From NCBI GenBank assembly GCA_026119935.1, contig JALRMH010000006.1, positions 434,001 through 498,000 on the forward strand: DNA of 64,000 bases. The letters are read 5' to 3'. The notes under the pieces are model-generated. The model was not told the DNA's origin and did no database searches. It saw only the letters and a list, made by a program, of their open reading frames with translations. The position numbers and the translations under genes were made by a program. The stretch comes from Endothia cerciana. Lineage: Eukaryota > Ascomycota > Sordariomycetes > Diaporthales > Cryphonectriaceae. This document shows, in pieces, positions 1 through 9,403 of this stretch. Numbering within the stretch: position 1 is the stretch's first letter; every line of letters starts with the position of its first letter.

Positions 1-1289
1 CAGGTGCCTGTAAATATTGTTGACTTACTGGCTGGACTGGGGTTATGATGGCCTTGGTCATTACTTTTGTTCAAGGCGCTACTCTTGCCCAAATACCCAT
101 CTGGAAACGTTGAGCGGCCGCCGTGGTGACCAACTTAGAACACCGTACACCGCAACAGAGGGCGACGAGTCGTAAACATGGCCAACATGCCTTGACTTCA
201 CAAGCAGCAAGTCTCTCAAAGCCAATGTTTATTTTCCCAGTTGTGCCATCGCCGCGGTTGAGACTGGAATTTCCCAGAAATATATGCGAGGCTCTCATGT
301 CCCCCCCGACTGGGCAACGAAGTCAACGTCGAACCTGCAACTGGTTGAAGAAATTGATTATGTCCGATTTGGGCCGTATACACGACCCCCCCCCCCCCTT
401 TTTTTTTTCTTCTTCTTTTCTTTTTTCCTTTCTTTCTGACCGCCTGGCATCTGACGGCCCGGATACTGATGATCACGCGCGCCGCAGGAAGCTCCCGTCA
501 ACTGTGACACAAAGGGATATGTTTCCGCGAGCCAAGATGATACTTGTGGGCCCACCTTTGCGGGTATCACTGTGCCAAATGTCATCCCATCGCGAAGGAC
601 GAGTCAGTCACAGGTGCTGGCTCACCACGTGCGATCCGGTATTTTGGGTCACCATCATGATCGGACAGGGCATTCTAGACCTGCATATGCCCGAAGTTCT
701 TGGACAGACTTGACAAGACTTTGAGCCGGGAAACGTCACTTAATAATGTGCTATCACAGCCACAGGTCTAATTGCGAAGAGACGACGGCGTGCCGACTTG
801 GGAAAGCGTCCTGGAATCACTTTTCTCGATGTTTCAGCCTGGGCCCATTCCAATGCCACTTTGGGAATGTTCACCTAGGCTCAGACACATGGATGAAGAT
901 CGCTTAACTTTGACGGCGCCGACTCTATAGGTGGATTATGATATTTTACCAGTCGCTCCAAGGTGATCAATGCCTGTGATAACCTAGCCTCAGATTTGAA
1001 AAGTTGTCCCATACAACTTGATATGAACGAGGGATTCTAGCTGAAAACATCGATCACGCTCACAAGACCTGACCAGATTCCAGGCAGCAAAGCAACGAGG
1101 AGATATTCAACAAGCGAAGCTCACGCCGACTCCCTACTTCACGACTAGCATTCCTCCCGCTTGCGATTGTGAAGGACCAGTACGGCCAGGGCAAGCAGAG
1201 AACCAAGCTCCGGCGGTGAACCGTCTTGTTAAGAGGCTGAAGCGGCCTGCCCCCCCCTCCAGCATACCCGTCCTCGGCCTTCGGAAGCA
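1..1289. other. No gene recognised; pyrimidine tract
   Basis: I find no supportable gene here. Around 386-437 there is a run of 13 C, then 10 T, then a CTT-rich tract. A frame that stays open across 123-713 runs through this low-complexity tract and shows no recognisable domain. The right end (about 1050-1289) is presumably the upstream region of the small gene starting near 1290. Confidence 0.5.
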
Positions 1290-1851
1290 ATGATCTCTCA
1301 TCAGACTCCCGTCACAATGTCGAGACTTATGCGGGGCAGACGGCTGCCGGCACTATCGGACCTTGACACTTCTCTTTCTCAGGCGCTGAATACCGCAAAT
1401 GATCAGCCGCTCGCCCTCACGCCGCGCTCGACCTATTCGACATCGCCTCGACAGGCCGAGGCAACACCGCTCCCGTCACCAATCGCCTCTTTCCTCACCA
1501 TGACTCCAGGGACAGTCACCTATGTCCGAGCCACAGCGACGGCCACGGTTTCGACCACTCCTGCGAGTCTCGGGGCCAGAGTGGGAAACATGACTTTAAC
1601 ACCAACAGCCGCCGCATCGGCAATAACAGGCTCCTCGAATACCACCGTGAGCGCGGACCAGAGCAGTCCAGGATTAGTCGCGGGCGTAGCAGGAGCCGGT
1701 AGGCTTTGTCTTCCGCCGCAGTCAGTCTGGTAGGAAACGAATGGTCTGCTGATGACTGCTTCTAGCCGGGTTCTCGTTCGTCTCCCTGGTCGGATTTTGT
1801 ATCGTAAGGAGGAGGCGGTTAATGTTTGACAAGGCTGAAAGGTTAGCCTGA
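1290..1851 (+). CDS. Small Ser/Thr-rich single-pass membrane protein
   Basis: Two exons, 1290-1698 and 1766-1851, join in phase across a 67-nt GTAGGC...TCTAG intron and give 164 aa. The first about 125 residues are rich in Ser, Thr, Ala and Pro. The intron splits a hydrophobic stretch: exon 1 ends in GLVAGVAGAG and exon 2 supplies GFSFVSLVGFCIV followed by four arginines. That is one membrane helix with a basic cytosolic stop. The layout (S/T-rich outer part, one helix, short basic tail) is common among fungal surface proteins of unknown role. No signal peptide is visible at the chosen ATG, so an upstream exon may be missing. I do not recognise an orthologue, and the function is unknown. Confidence 0.55.
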
Positions 1852-3161
1852 CATTTTTCAAACTTCACTTGCGCTAAGTGGCAATGAGCATTCGCTAATG
1901 CCAGGCAGGTTGAGGCTGGGTCAGTTACGGGGAGATACTCTCGAGCTCAGGGGAACGGAGGCGATGACGGGCAGGATGCAGCGTCCTTATTCCTCGAGCT
2001 TTAGGATGTAGAGACTTGTCCACCGGGGCTTCGGTGTCACTGGCGGGACCTCTGGAAACTGGGCGTGTATTGCATATTGACTAGAAGGGATGGAAAAGGG
2101 CGGCCGTTGAGGATCATAGGACATGTCGAGTACCTTGAAACTAAGGCGAGTGCGGTTCTGATATTACAGCGAATACCCGGTTCGATCAAATTTTTTTCCT
2201 CTCCTGCTCTGATTTTAGTGACTTTGCCAGCTCGTCCCCTCTTTCTGGTGAGAAAGAATATTGGGAACCAAAAAGGCCGGCGGAGGAGCTTGAAAGGCTG
2301 GGCACATTGGATGTCACCGGTGCCTGGGCCGTAGTTGAATTGCTGTACCGCTTTTGTTTCCAGAAAATAACATAAGTCCCTTTTCTTTCTTTAACCTTTT
2401 TCAAGATAGGAGCGGTAGGTGAAGGCCCGGCTTCGGTAATGGTAAATGGATCAGGTGTCTTTGTCTGTCAGTGCCAGACGGGGGGGCCTTATATTCGCAT
2501 CCAAAGTCCCGACGGCGCAACATAATCGCACGCGGACCGTGTGACGAGGAGTTATTGAGGCATTAAGAGCCCTTTACATCACCTGTTATCTATGCAGCCT
2601 CAATACTCTGCGACAGTGCCCAAATCCTGACTAATATATTATTGTGGCTACCCAAGTTGCCAAGCCCACCGCCGGCTCCAAGCCTCTGACGTCCTCCGGA
2701 GTCCTCGACACCGCCACCTCCACCACGATGTGCTTCCTCTACCCGCAAGTGTACGACGACGGCTGCGAGGTGTCTCAGGGGGAACAGGTGGTCGTCGTTC
2801 CCTGCCCCTCACATAGTGTCACATACAGACAGACGAAGCTGGCATGTGGCTCTGGGAAGGTCATCGTATCGTCGCGTGGCCCTTGCCCACACCACAGCGA
2901 GAAGTCAAGCCAGGAGCGGGCAGATGCCGGATCTCCTGCAGAACGCGCGGGCGGATGAAGGCAAGTAGGACACTAGGACGGCTTGACGGGAGCGGGGAGA
3001 CAGCGGCATTGGTATCTTACCTAGGTTAGGTATCCAGTCAGGGATAATAAATCTGATCAACCTTGGGCGGAAGCCCCTCTGCGACAGTGCGAAAATTTTG
3101 TAGTCTCGCGCTGGGCGAATCTATGCCTTTGCCAAAGTACAGTTGCCTTTCTCTGCCCTAC
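1852..3161. other. Intergenic; possible coding remnant at 2644-2958
   Basis: No complete gene is visible. At 2644-2958 (+) a frame without an ATG encodes a stretch with several Cys and Ser/Thr residues (for example TMCFLYPQVYDDGCEVSQGE) and ends in a stop. It could be an exon or remnant of a secreted protein, but I see no partner exon. The right end holds the 3' flank of the minus-strand biotin ligase gene. Confidence 0.3.
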
Positions 3162-5397
3162 CTACACCTTCCTCTTGACCAATCCCTTCCAGAAGTCGAA
3201 GCTGTTCTCGTCGCTCTGCAGCGCCCACACCTTGCCAGTCGCCCGTCCGTCGATCCCCAGCTCCTGCACCCTCAGCAGCCCCCAGTCCCTCGTGATCCCC
3301 ACGACCTTTGCCGTGACACCCCCCTCGGCCTCCAGCGTCACGACTTGTCCCGAGTGCAGCCACGCGTCGTAGTACCGCTCCTCCATGTCCCTGCTGAACC
3401 CGTTCCTCACAAATTCCCGGTACAGCGACTCGAACCTCGTGAGCAGCCGCGCGAGCAGCCTCTCGATCCTAAACGGCGGGAGCCCGTGCCTCTGCGAGAA
3501 CTTGGCCAGCAGCGCGTCGAGCGAGGTTGTCGGCTGCCCGTTCGTCGTGTTCACCCCAACGCCCACCACCATCTGGTAGTTGCCCGCGCTGTACGCGCAG
3601 TTCGTCAGGATGCCCCCGATCTTGACGTAGTTCGGCACCTTCCTGGCGGCGTCCTTCCACGGGGCCGCCGGGTCCTGCGCGTACACATCATTCGGCCACT
3701 TCAGCTTGACGGGGATGTCGGCGTACGCGCCGTCCCTGAGGCGGCCGTCGTACGACTTGACGGCCTCGACGATCGCGATGGCCACCAGGTATTGGATGAA
3801 CACCACGGGCCGGCTCTGGGCCAGGTGCGCCGGGTGGTTGACGACCGTCGAGAAGATCATGCACCCCGGCGGGGCGATCCAGACGTTGGTGCCGCGGCCG
3901 CGGCCGGCGATCTGGGTCGTGGCGGCCATGGCGAAGCCGGTGGGGAGCTGCGAGAGGAGCTTGGTGTTCTTCTCGAGGAGGGTGTTGGTGCTGGTCACGA
4001 CCTCGCCGTACATGAGGGTGTCGCCCCACTCATAGGCCTCGGTCTCGCGGCGGCGGAATTCCTGAAGCGAGGCGTAGAAGTCTGCATGGTTAAAGTAGGG
4101 TGTTTCCTTCGGCTCTGGCCACGAGGCCTCGTGGGGCACGATGGTCTTGATGATCTTGTTGTAATCGACCAGGCCGTCGACGGCGGCCGCTTGGCCAGGA
4201 TCGTAGTCGATCTTGGCGTTCTCGTCGTCCTTCGCAGAGCTGTGTGCGGATTCCAGGGCTGAGCGCAGGTCGTCGACGGACCAGCGCGAGTCCTGGTGTT
4301 CGATAAGGAACGTATCGTTTTGGCCCTTGATGAGCTCTTGGCCGTTCTCGTCTCTGTCGATGACCGCGTCGAGGGACGTGAGTAGGCCGCCTACCTCCTG
4401 GGGATCGAGGGCGGAGAGATGAAGCTTGGAGAGGGAAGGAATGGACGTGTTATCGCAGTTGACCTGAAGGTCGAGTTTTGCCAGACAGGCCTTGAGGAAG
4501 TTGGTCCGGTGTTCGTCATCTTCCGCCAAGGCTGAGATCAGCTTGTCGTAGCCTTCAATATGCGGATGCGGCTCAAGGTTGACCGCGGCGAACCTGGCAG
4601 AGGGTCAGTCTTGCGACGCCAGCGAGTCAACGACAAGGGCCACAACATACTCCGGGTGGGGGCCTGTGAGGATGACACCGCCAGAGCCCACCTTGCAGTA
4701 CACCACCGCGGCGCCGCCAGAGCCCCCGTCGGTGTTCAGCTCCTCCTCATAGCCGGCCAGCACCTCGACCCCCTTCTCGCCCATCCGGCCCGCATCAACA
4801 AACACCCCTCCCCCGTTGTAGTACGACCTGAAGCTCTCGGGCAGCGCCCCGGCGCCCGCGAAGGCCTCCTTTCGTACGCCGACCCTCGCAGCCCTCGCCC
4901 CGGCCTCACTCGCATACCGGAACCCCGCGAACGCGCCGCCCCTACACGTCCCCGGGAAGAACCCCAGCTCCCGGCTGCCGACCACCTCCATACCCCTCTG
5001 CGGGTGGCCGACCTCGAACTCGCACCGCGAGCAGCCGTAGTACCCGCCGGCGCAGAAGCCGAGGTACGCACCGCCCCGGCGGACGAAAGACTCGATGATG
5101 CGGTTGCCGGCGCCGTTGAGGACACGGCAGTAGTTGAGGTCAGCGCCGCCGGGGACGACGAGGAGGGCCGCGGTGGGCGGCCATGGCTCCTTGAGGAGGG
5201 CGGCCTCGGTCAGGGGGATGACGGCGTAGTTGGGGGAGAGCAGGCGGCGGAGGGTGTAGATGCACTGGCGGACGGAAGCTATCGTTGTGCCGGTGCCTGA
5301 TGAGCGTCAGTCGGTATGAGAGCTTGTGAGGGATTGACATGTTGGTTTTGTGAGGCAGACCTGTATAGACCAGCACGTTGAGTTTACGACCCGCCAT
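3162..5397 (-). CDS. BPL1: Biotin--[acetyl-CoA/pyruvate carboxylase] ligase
   Basis: Biotin protein ligase activates biotin as biotinyl-AMP and attaches it to a lysine of acetyl-CoA and pyruvate carboxylases. Three exons on the minus strand (5397-5361, 5296-4651, 4593-3162) join in phase with GT-AG introns of 64 and 57 nt. They give 704 aa, the usual size for the fungal two-domain enzyme (yeast Bpl1 is about 690). The N-terminal half is the glutamine-amidotransferase-like BPL_N domain, starting LNVLVYTG and containing VVPGGADL and GFCAGGYYG. The C-terminal half is the catalytic BirA-type domain: GRGRGTNVW near residue 458 is the nucleotide/biotin-binding loop, KWPND near 526 and KIGGIL near 552 follow, and a small C-terminal SH3-like domain closes the protein. 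The gene faces COA4 across 138 bp. No break is seen. Confidence 0.95.
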
Positions 5398-5535
5398 GTT
5401 CAGATGTGGCCCCGGTGAGGCGAGGCGAGGTGAGACGAGGTGAGACGAGGTGAAGAGTCGAGGTTGGACTACCGCGCCGCCCCAAATCCGAATGGGAACA
5501 TTCCCTCTGACACACACCACCCGCGAAATCTCAAG
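5398..5535. promoter_or_regulatory. Short divergent promoter between BPL1 and COA4
   Basis: Only 138 bp separate the start codons of BPL1 (minus) and COA4 (plus), so both genes must be driven from this interval or from within each other. The BPL1-proximal side holds tandem copies of a 10-bp unit, GAGGTGAGAC, at about 5418-5458, preceded by two shorter GAGGC units. No TATA box is obvious. Whether the repeat binds a factor is unknown. Confidence 0.5.
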
Positions 5536-6190
5536 ATGGGAGGCGACACATCAAAAGAAGCAGCCGAGGCTGTAGCGGGACAGACAAGGGTGGAGGATGA
5601 TGAGCCTGATGAGTGGTAAGCTGAGACTCCTCCTTTCTAGTTGGTTGTTGTTGTTGTTGTTGTTGTTTTGGTGAGACTTTTTGATGTCCCTCAAACAAAG
5701 CCAGCCGGGCCGGCCGGCCGGGCCTCTTCGCTGATGTGCGCTCGGGAAATCTCCATACGGGGCCCGAGAAGACACACGGTCAGCGACGAGTCTCCCGAGC
5801 CTCGCTGACACCAGACCCATATGGCTAAAACCATTTGCTCACAGGGACAGGCGCATCTTCAGCACTGGATGTGCAGGTACGTGATGATGAGTCCGGGCCG
5901 GAGGGAGGGGGCTTCTGATCTCAAGGGCGAGGGCTGACCTCCCCTCCGGGCGACTCTCAGACGAGAACATGAAGATGACGGACTGTTACTTCGAGAAGAA
6001 GGACTGGAGGAAGTGCAAGGACGAGGCTGGTCTCCCATCTATCTCGGTCATTTCCAACGTTGTGCCTCGAGGAATCCTCACTGACATTTCTCCGCCCGTG
6101 AAGATGGACGTCTTCAGGCGTTGCTGGAAGGCTCATGGCAACGACGAGAGGACCTCGACTAAAGATGCTGACAAGACGACGGGGTCTTGA
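5536..6190 (+). CDS. COA4: Cytochrome c oxidase assembly factor 4 (twin CX9C)
   Basis: Small intermembrane-space protein of the twin-CX9C (CHCH) family needed for complex IV assembly (human COA4/CHCHD8, yeast Cmc3). Exons 5536-5615, 5845-5876 and 5961-6025 are joined by canonical introns. The last coding part is 6104-6190. Key features are an acidic DEPDEW stretch, then STGCADEN, with Cys36 and Cys46 nine residues apart, and the family's KKDWRKC. If 6026-6103 is removed, Cys56 and Cys66 are also exactly nine residues apart and the protein is 87 aa. The 78-nt segment between them is in frame without a stop and begins GC rather than GT. It must be a non-canonical GC-AG intron, or else an insertion giving 113 aa. 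A (TTG)n microsatellite lies in intron 1 (5641-5668). Identity is firm; the last exon junction is not. Confidence 0.85.
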
Positions 6191-6550
6191 AGGAAACCCC
6201 CTCGAGCAATACCGTATCCAGACAATTCTCCTAATAGAGGCACAAAAGGCCGATTCTCAGCTCTTCCTTACAGGAATTCCACCCTTCTGGGCCTGCCCCG
6301 CGCAGGTGAAATTTGTGCTCCCGCGATTTGATGACGCTGACGACGACCCCTGCAATATGCGCGTACTTACAGTAGGGCGCGCCGCCTGCCGCTGGCACCG
6401 CACCACACCGCGCACCGCGTCAAAGCCCCATTGGAAATCCCCCCAGCAGGTCCAACCTCCAAATTTCTAGGTTCCTAGGTTCCTAGGTTCCCATCCTCAC
6501 ACCACCACTCCCCTCCTCCCACACAACCCACAACCCACACAACACCCACC
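6191..6550. promoter_or_regulatory. MGM101 upstream region with decamer repeat
   Basis: A gene-free 360 bp between COA4 and MGM101. At about 6467-6491 a 9-bp unit, CTAGGTTCC, occurs three times in tandem, followed by a CA-rich leader directly before the MGM101 start codon (CACCATGAC context). No TATA box is evident. This kind of CCTAGG-containing repeat and CA-rich leader suggests the core promoter and 5' UTR, but no factor can be named. Confidence 0.4.
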
Positions 6551-7213
6551 ATGACGCTCATGTTATCCTCGGCGCTGCGCCCAGTGCGGCTGCACGGCAG
6601 GGGAGTCGCCGCCGCGGCGAACGCGCAGTCCCAGCGCCTGCGGCTGGCTAAGAGAGCGGCGATGACATACAGCGGCCCGTCGGCGACGGCGTCGTCCCCC
6701 CAGAGGAAGCCAGCAGCTTACCCACAGTTCGCCTACAAGCGCTCCGCGACCACGACGGCCTCCTCGTCCTCCGCGCCTACCCCTGCCTCAAAACCGACGA
6801 CCTCCGCCTACGCCGAGAACCAGGTCAACCCCGTCGCCTCCGCGCCGTACACCCCGCCCCCGAGCCTGGGCGCCATCCCTGAGGCCCCCTCCCCGGGCAG
6901 CGACAACTTCGCCAACAATGGCATCGACTGGTCCTCGTCCTTCCACGGGCTGTCCACGACGCCCTTCAGCCCGGACATCGCCGCCATGCTGATGAGGGCC
7001 ATCCCGTACGAGGACGTGGAGATTAAGCCGGACGGCATCATCTACCTGCCCGAGATCAAGTACAGGCGCATCCTGGGCCAGGCCTTTGGGCCAGGAGGGT
7101 GGGGCATGGCGCCGCGGGGAGATCTGGCGGTTGGTGAGAGGGTGGTCACGAGGGAGTACGCGCTGTTGGTGCATGGACGGTGGGTCTCTCCCCCCCCCTC
7201 TTGGGCAACCCCC

Positions 7214-7245
<32 letters not shown>

Positions 7246-7595
7246 ATACACATGAGCCGCTGTGACGCTGCTCGGCGGGGTCCAAACAAGGCGACCACAT
7301 ACTAACGCCTGCTGGGCATGCTTCCAGGTTTATAGCCCAGGCGCGCGGCGAGTGTCAGTTCTTCGGCAACGACGACGGCATCGCCACCGCCGGCGAGGGG
7401 TGCAAGAGCAACGCGCTCATGCGATGCTGCAAGGACCTGGGCGTCGCGTCCGAGCTGTGGGACCCGCGCTACATCCGGGAGTTCAAGAAGAAGTACACGC
7501 AGGAGATCTGGGTCGAGCACGTGCCCACCAAGAAGAAGCGGCAGATCTGGGTGCGCAAGGGGGACGACCCGCAGTATCCTTACAAGAGGAGCTGA
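6551..7595 (+). CDS. MGM101: Mitochondrial genome maintenance protein MGM101
   Basis: Mgm101 is a Rad52-like single-strand-annealing protein of mitochondrial nucleoids, required for mtDNA repair and maintenance. Exons 6551-7179 and 7328-7595 join in phase across a 148-nt intron (GTGGGT...CTTCCAG) and give 298 aa. The first about 100 residues form an Arg/Ala/Ser-rich, acid-poor leader that fits a mitochondrial targeting sequence plus a disordered linker. The conserved core begins near DWSSSFHGLS and runs through EIKPDGIIYLPEIKYRR, FGPGGWGMAPRG, AQARGECQFFG and CKSNALMRCCKDLG to the C-terminal KKRQIWVRKGD. This matches the family over its whole length with no break. The intron carries a (TA)n(TG)n microsatellite at 7217-7250. 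Confidence 0.95.
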
Positions 7596-8110
7596 GGGAT
7601 CTGGGGTGGCGCGCAGGCAGTGGACGGATGAGTCGGCGCCGGGATGGCCTCGACGACCACGGAATCGACATCCCGGCGTGCCCAGGAAGGGTCGGTGCTT
7701 GAGTAGGCTCGGTTCTTTACTCGTGTTGTGGTGGTTATGACCCTGTCACATGTAGAGAGGCGGAGATGATCGACCGTGGGATTTAGTACTGGCCGGGCTC
7801 TTTTGTACGGGTATGACACAAAGATCTCGACCACAGGCCGTAAGACACACTACTCCCAAATGTCACCATAAAGAACTCACAGTCAACAGTCCCAAGGTTC
7901 AAGGTGGTACACACATCATCAGATGCGGTCATTGATGGAAGAGTCACTCATTTGAGCCCCCCCCCCCCCCACAGCAAGGAATACAGAGTGTAAACAACGG
8001 GCGGGAAAATCTTCGAAAGAGATGCACTCCAGGTTTCGTTGCGCGTGCGATTCCCGTCTAAAGATACTGATCAAGCCGTAGAACGCCAATGCCGGCCTGA
8101 AGACACGGCT
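7596..8110. other. Convergent intergenic region
   Basis: The 3' flanks of MGM101 (plus) and the HVA22-family gene (minus) meet here. I see no gene. There is a 14-C homopolymer at 7957-7970. Confidence 0.5.
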
Positions 8111-9403
8111 TCACTCCGCCTTGCTCTTGTCTTCCTTCACTGATGATCCTGCCCGACCCCAGGGCATCCACGAGCCTCCACCCGCCGCAGGCGTCGGCCT
8201 CGCGCTCTCGCTGTCCTGAGCTGGGTTGTCCTCCGCGCCGCTCTCCGCGTCGATCTTCTCAAAGTCCACCTCACTACGGCTCTTGCTTAGACCGCTCCTG
8301 CCACTCGCCGACGTGGCTGGCCTGTCCGGCTGTACACCGTCCAGGTTGATCTCCTGCACCGACGGGCCCGATGACCGCAGCGCCGCGGCCTCACGATCCA
8401 ACGCGCTCAGCACCAGGTTCAGCCTCTCGCGCTGTGCCGCCAAGAAAGACATCTTCTCCGCGTTATCGCGGATACTTGGCGGAACCAGCGTTCCGCTCGC
8501 GGTCATGTCGCCCGCGGGGAAGGCGCCGACGCCCGAGATGTTTGCAAACGAGGAAGTGGCTGGGTCGCTGTCCTTTGCCGCGCCGCCGGATCCGGTAGCG
8601 GCTGTGACCGCGCTCGTCAGGAAGTTGTAGAAGTCCTGCCCCGCGCTCCCAGAGTTTGCGGGCCAGCGCGCCTGGGGCAGCTGAAAGCGCTCGAGCAGCG
8701 ACTGGGTGTAGCTGCGCGGGCGCTGGGAAGCGGGTATGTTGCTTTCGGACGCGCTCTGAGACTCGGCAGACGGGGGCATGCCGAGCACTTGTGTGCGCAT
8801 GATCTCGATGGCGCGCTTCAGGTAGGCCATGCCCGCAGCCTTCATCTTGTCGTGAGCCGTGGCGATGAGGTCCTCAATCTGGGACTCGTTGTCCTCAAGG
8901 TAAGGATGGACATAGGTAGTGTAGATGATGCGGGCGCCCTGGGTCTGGGGGAGGACGAGGTAGAGGAGGAAGAGGAGCCGAACGTAGGGGTAGAGTGGTA
9001 TCCTGAGGGCGTCCATCTGTCAGGGAGAGAGGCTCACGCGTATCACGCAGGCAGAAGGAGGCCGAGAGGCGTACCAAACGAGGATCCATTCTGTCCAGCT
9101 CTCAACGAGGAGAGCGCAGGCGAGAACGACCCAGTACATCAGCCATGGTGTCAGCTGGGCCGGATCCGAGGTCTTGAGGGCCTTGTAGGACGCGAAGAGA
9201 GGGAACAGGAAGGACGCAATCGAGCTATGAGCGTGTTAGCCACGGTATGATGCAGCTTCTTCGCGACGGCTGTGGTCAACGGCGCCGGAGCGAGCACCTC
9301 GCGGCGATGGTACACAGTTGCTGGTGGGGCTTGTGCCGCTATCGCGGGAGTGTTGGAGATAGGGGATGACGCACGATAGGAGCTTGGCGAATATGTCGAA
9401 CAT
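8111..9403 (-). CDS. TB2/DP1/HVA22 (Yop1-like) membrane-shaping protein
   Basis: Three exons (9403-9375, 9224-9075, 9002-8111) join in phase across GT-AG introns of 150 and 72 nt and give 356 aa. The first about 100 residues are the TB2/DP1/HVA22 domain: a short N-terminal helix, FPLFASYKALKTSDPAQLTP, the hydrophobic hairpin MYWVVLACALLVESWTEW, WIPLYPYVRLLFLLYLVLPQ and then QGARIIYTTYVHPYL. Members such as yeast Yop1 sit in tubular ER with reticulons and bend membrane. Residues after about 140 form a long polar tail rich in Ser, Ala and Glu that ordinary Yop1 (about 180 aa) lacks, so this is the extended fungal paralogue rather than Yop1 itself. The first exon codes only nine full residues and is easy to miss. 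Confidence 0.85.

Noticed and set aside
123..713. 196-codon open frame on the plus strand
   Set aside because: It runs through the C13/T10/CTT tract, has no domain, and overlapping frames on the other strand are equally open.
2120..2200. GGTTCGATC followed by T7, resembling a tRNA B box and Pol III terminator
   Set aside because: No A box or cloverleaf can be folded upstream.
3063..4262. 399-codon plus-strand frame antisense to BPL1
   Set aside because: GC-rich shadow of a clearly conserved minus-strand gene; low-complexity Arg/Val/Pro composition.
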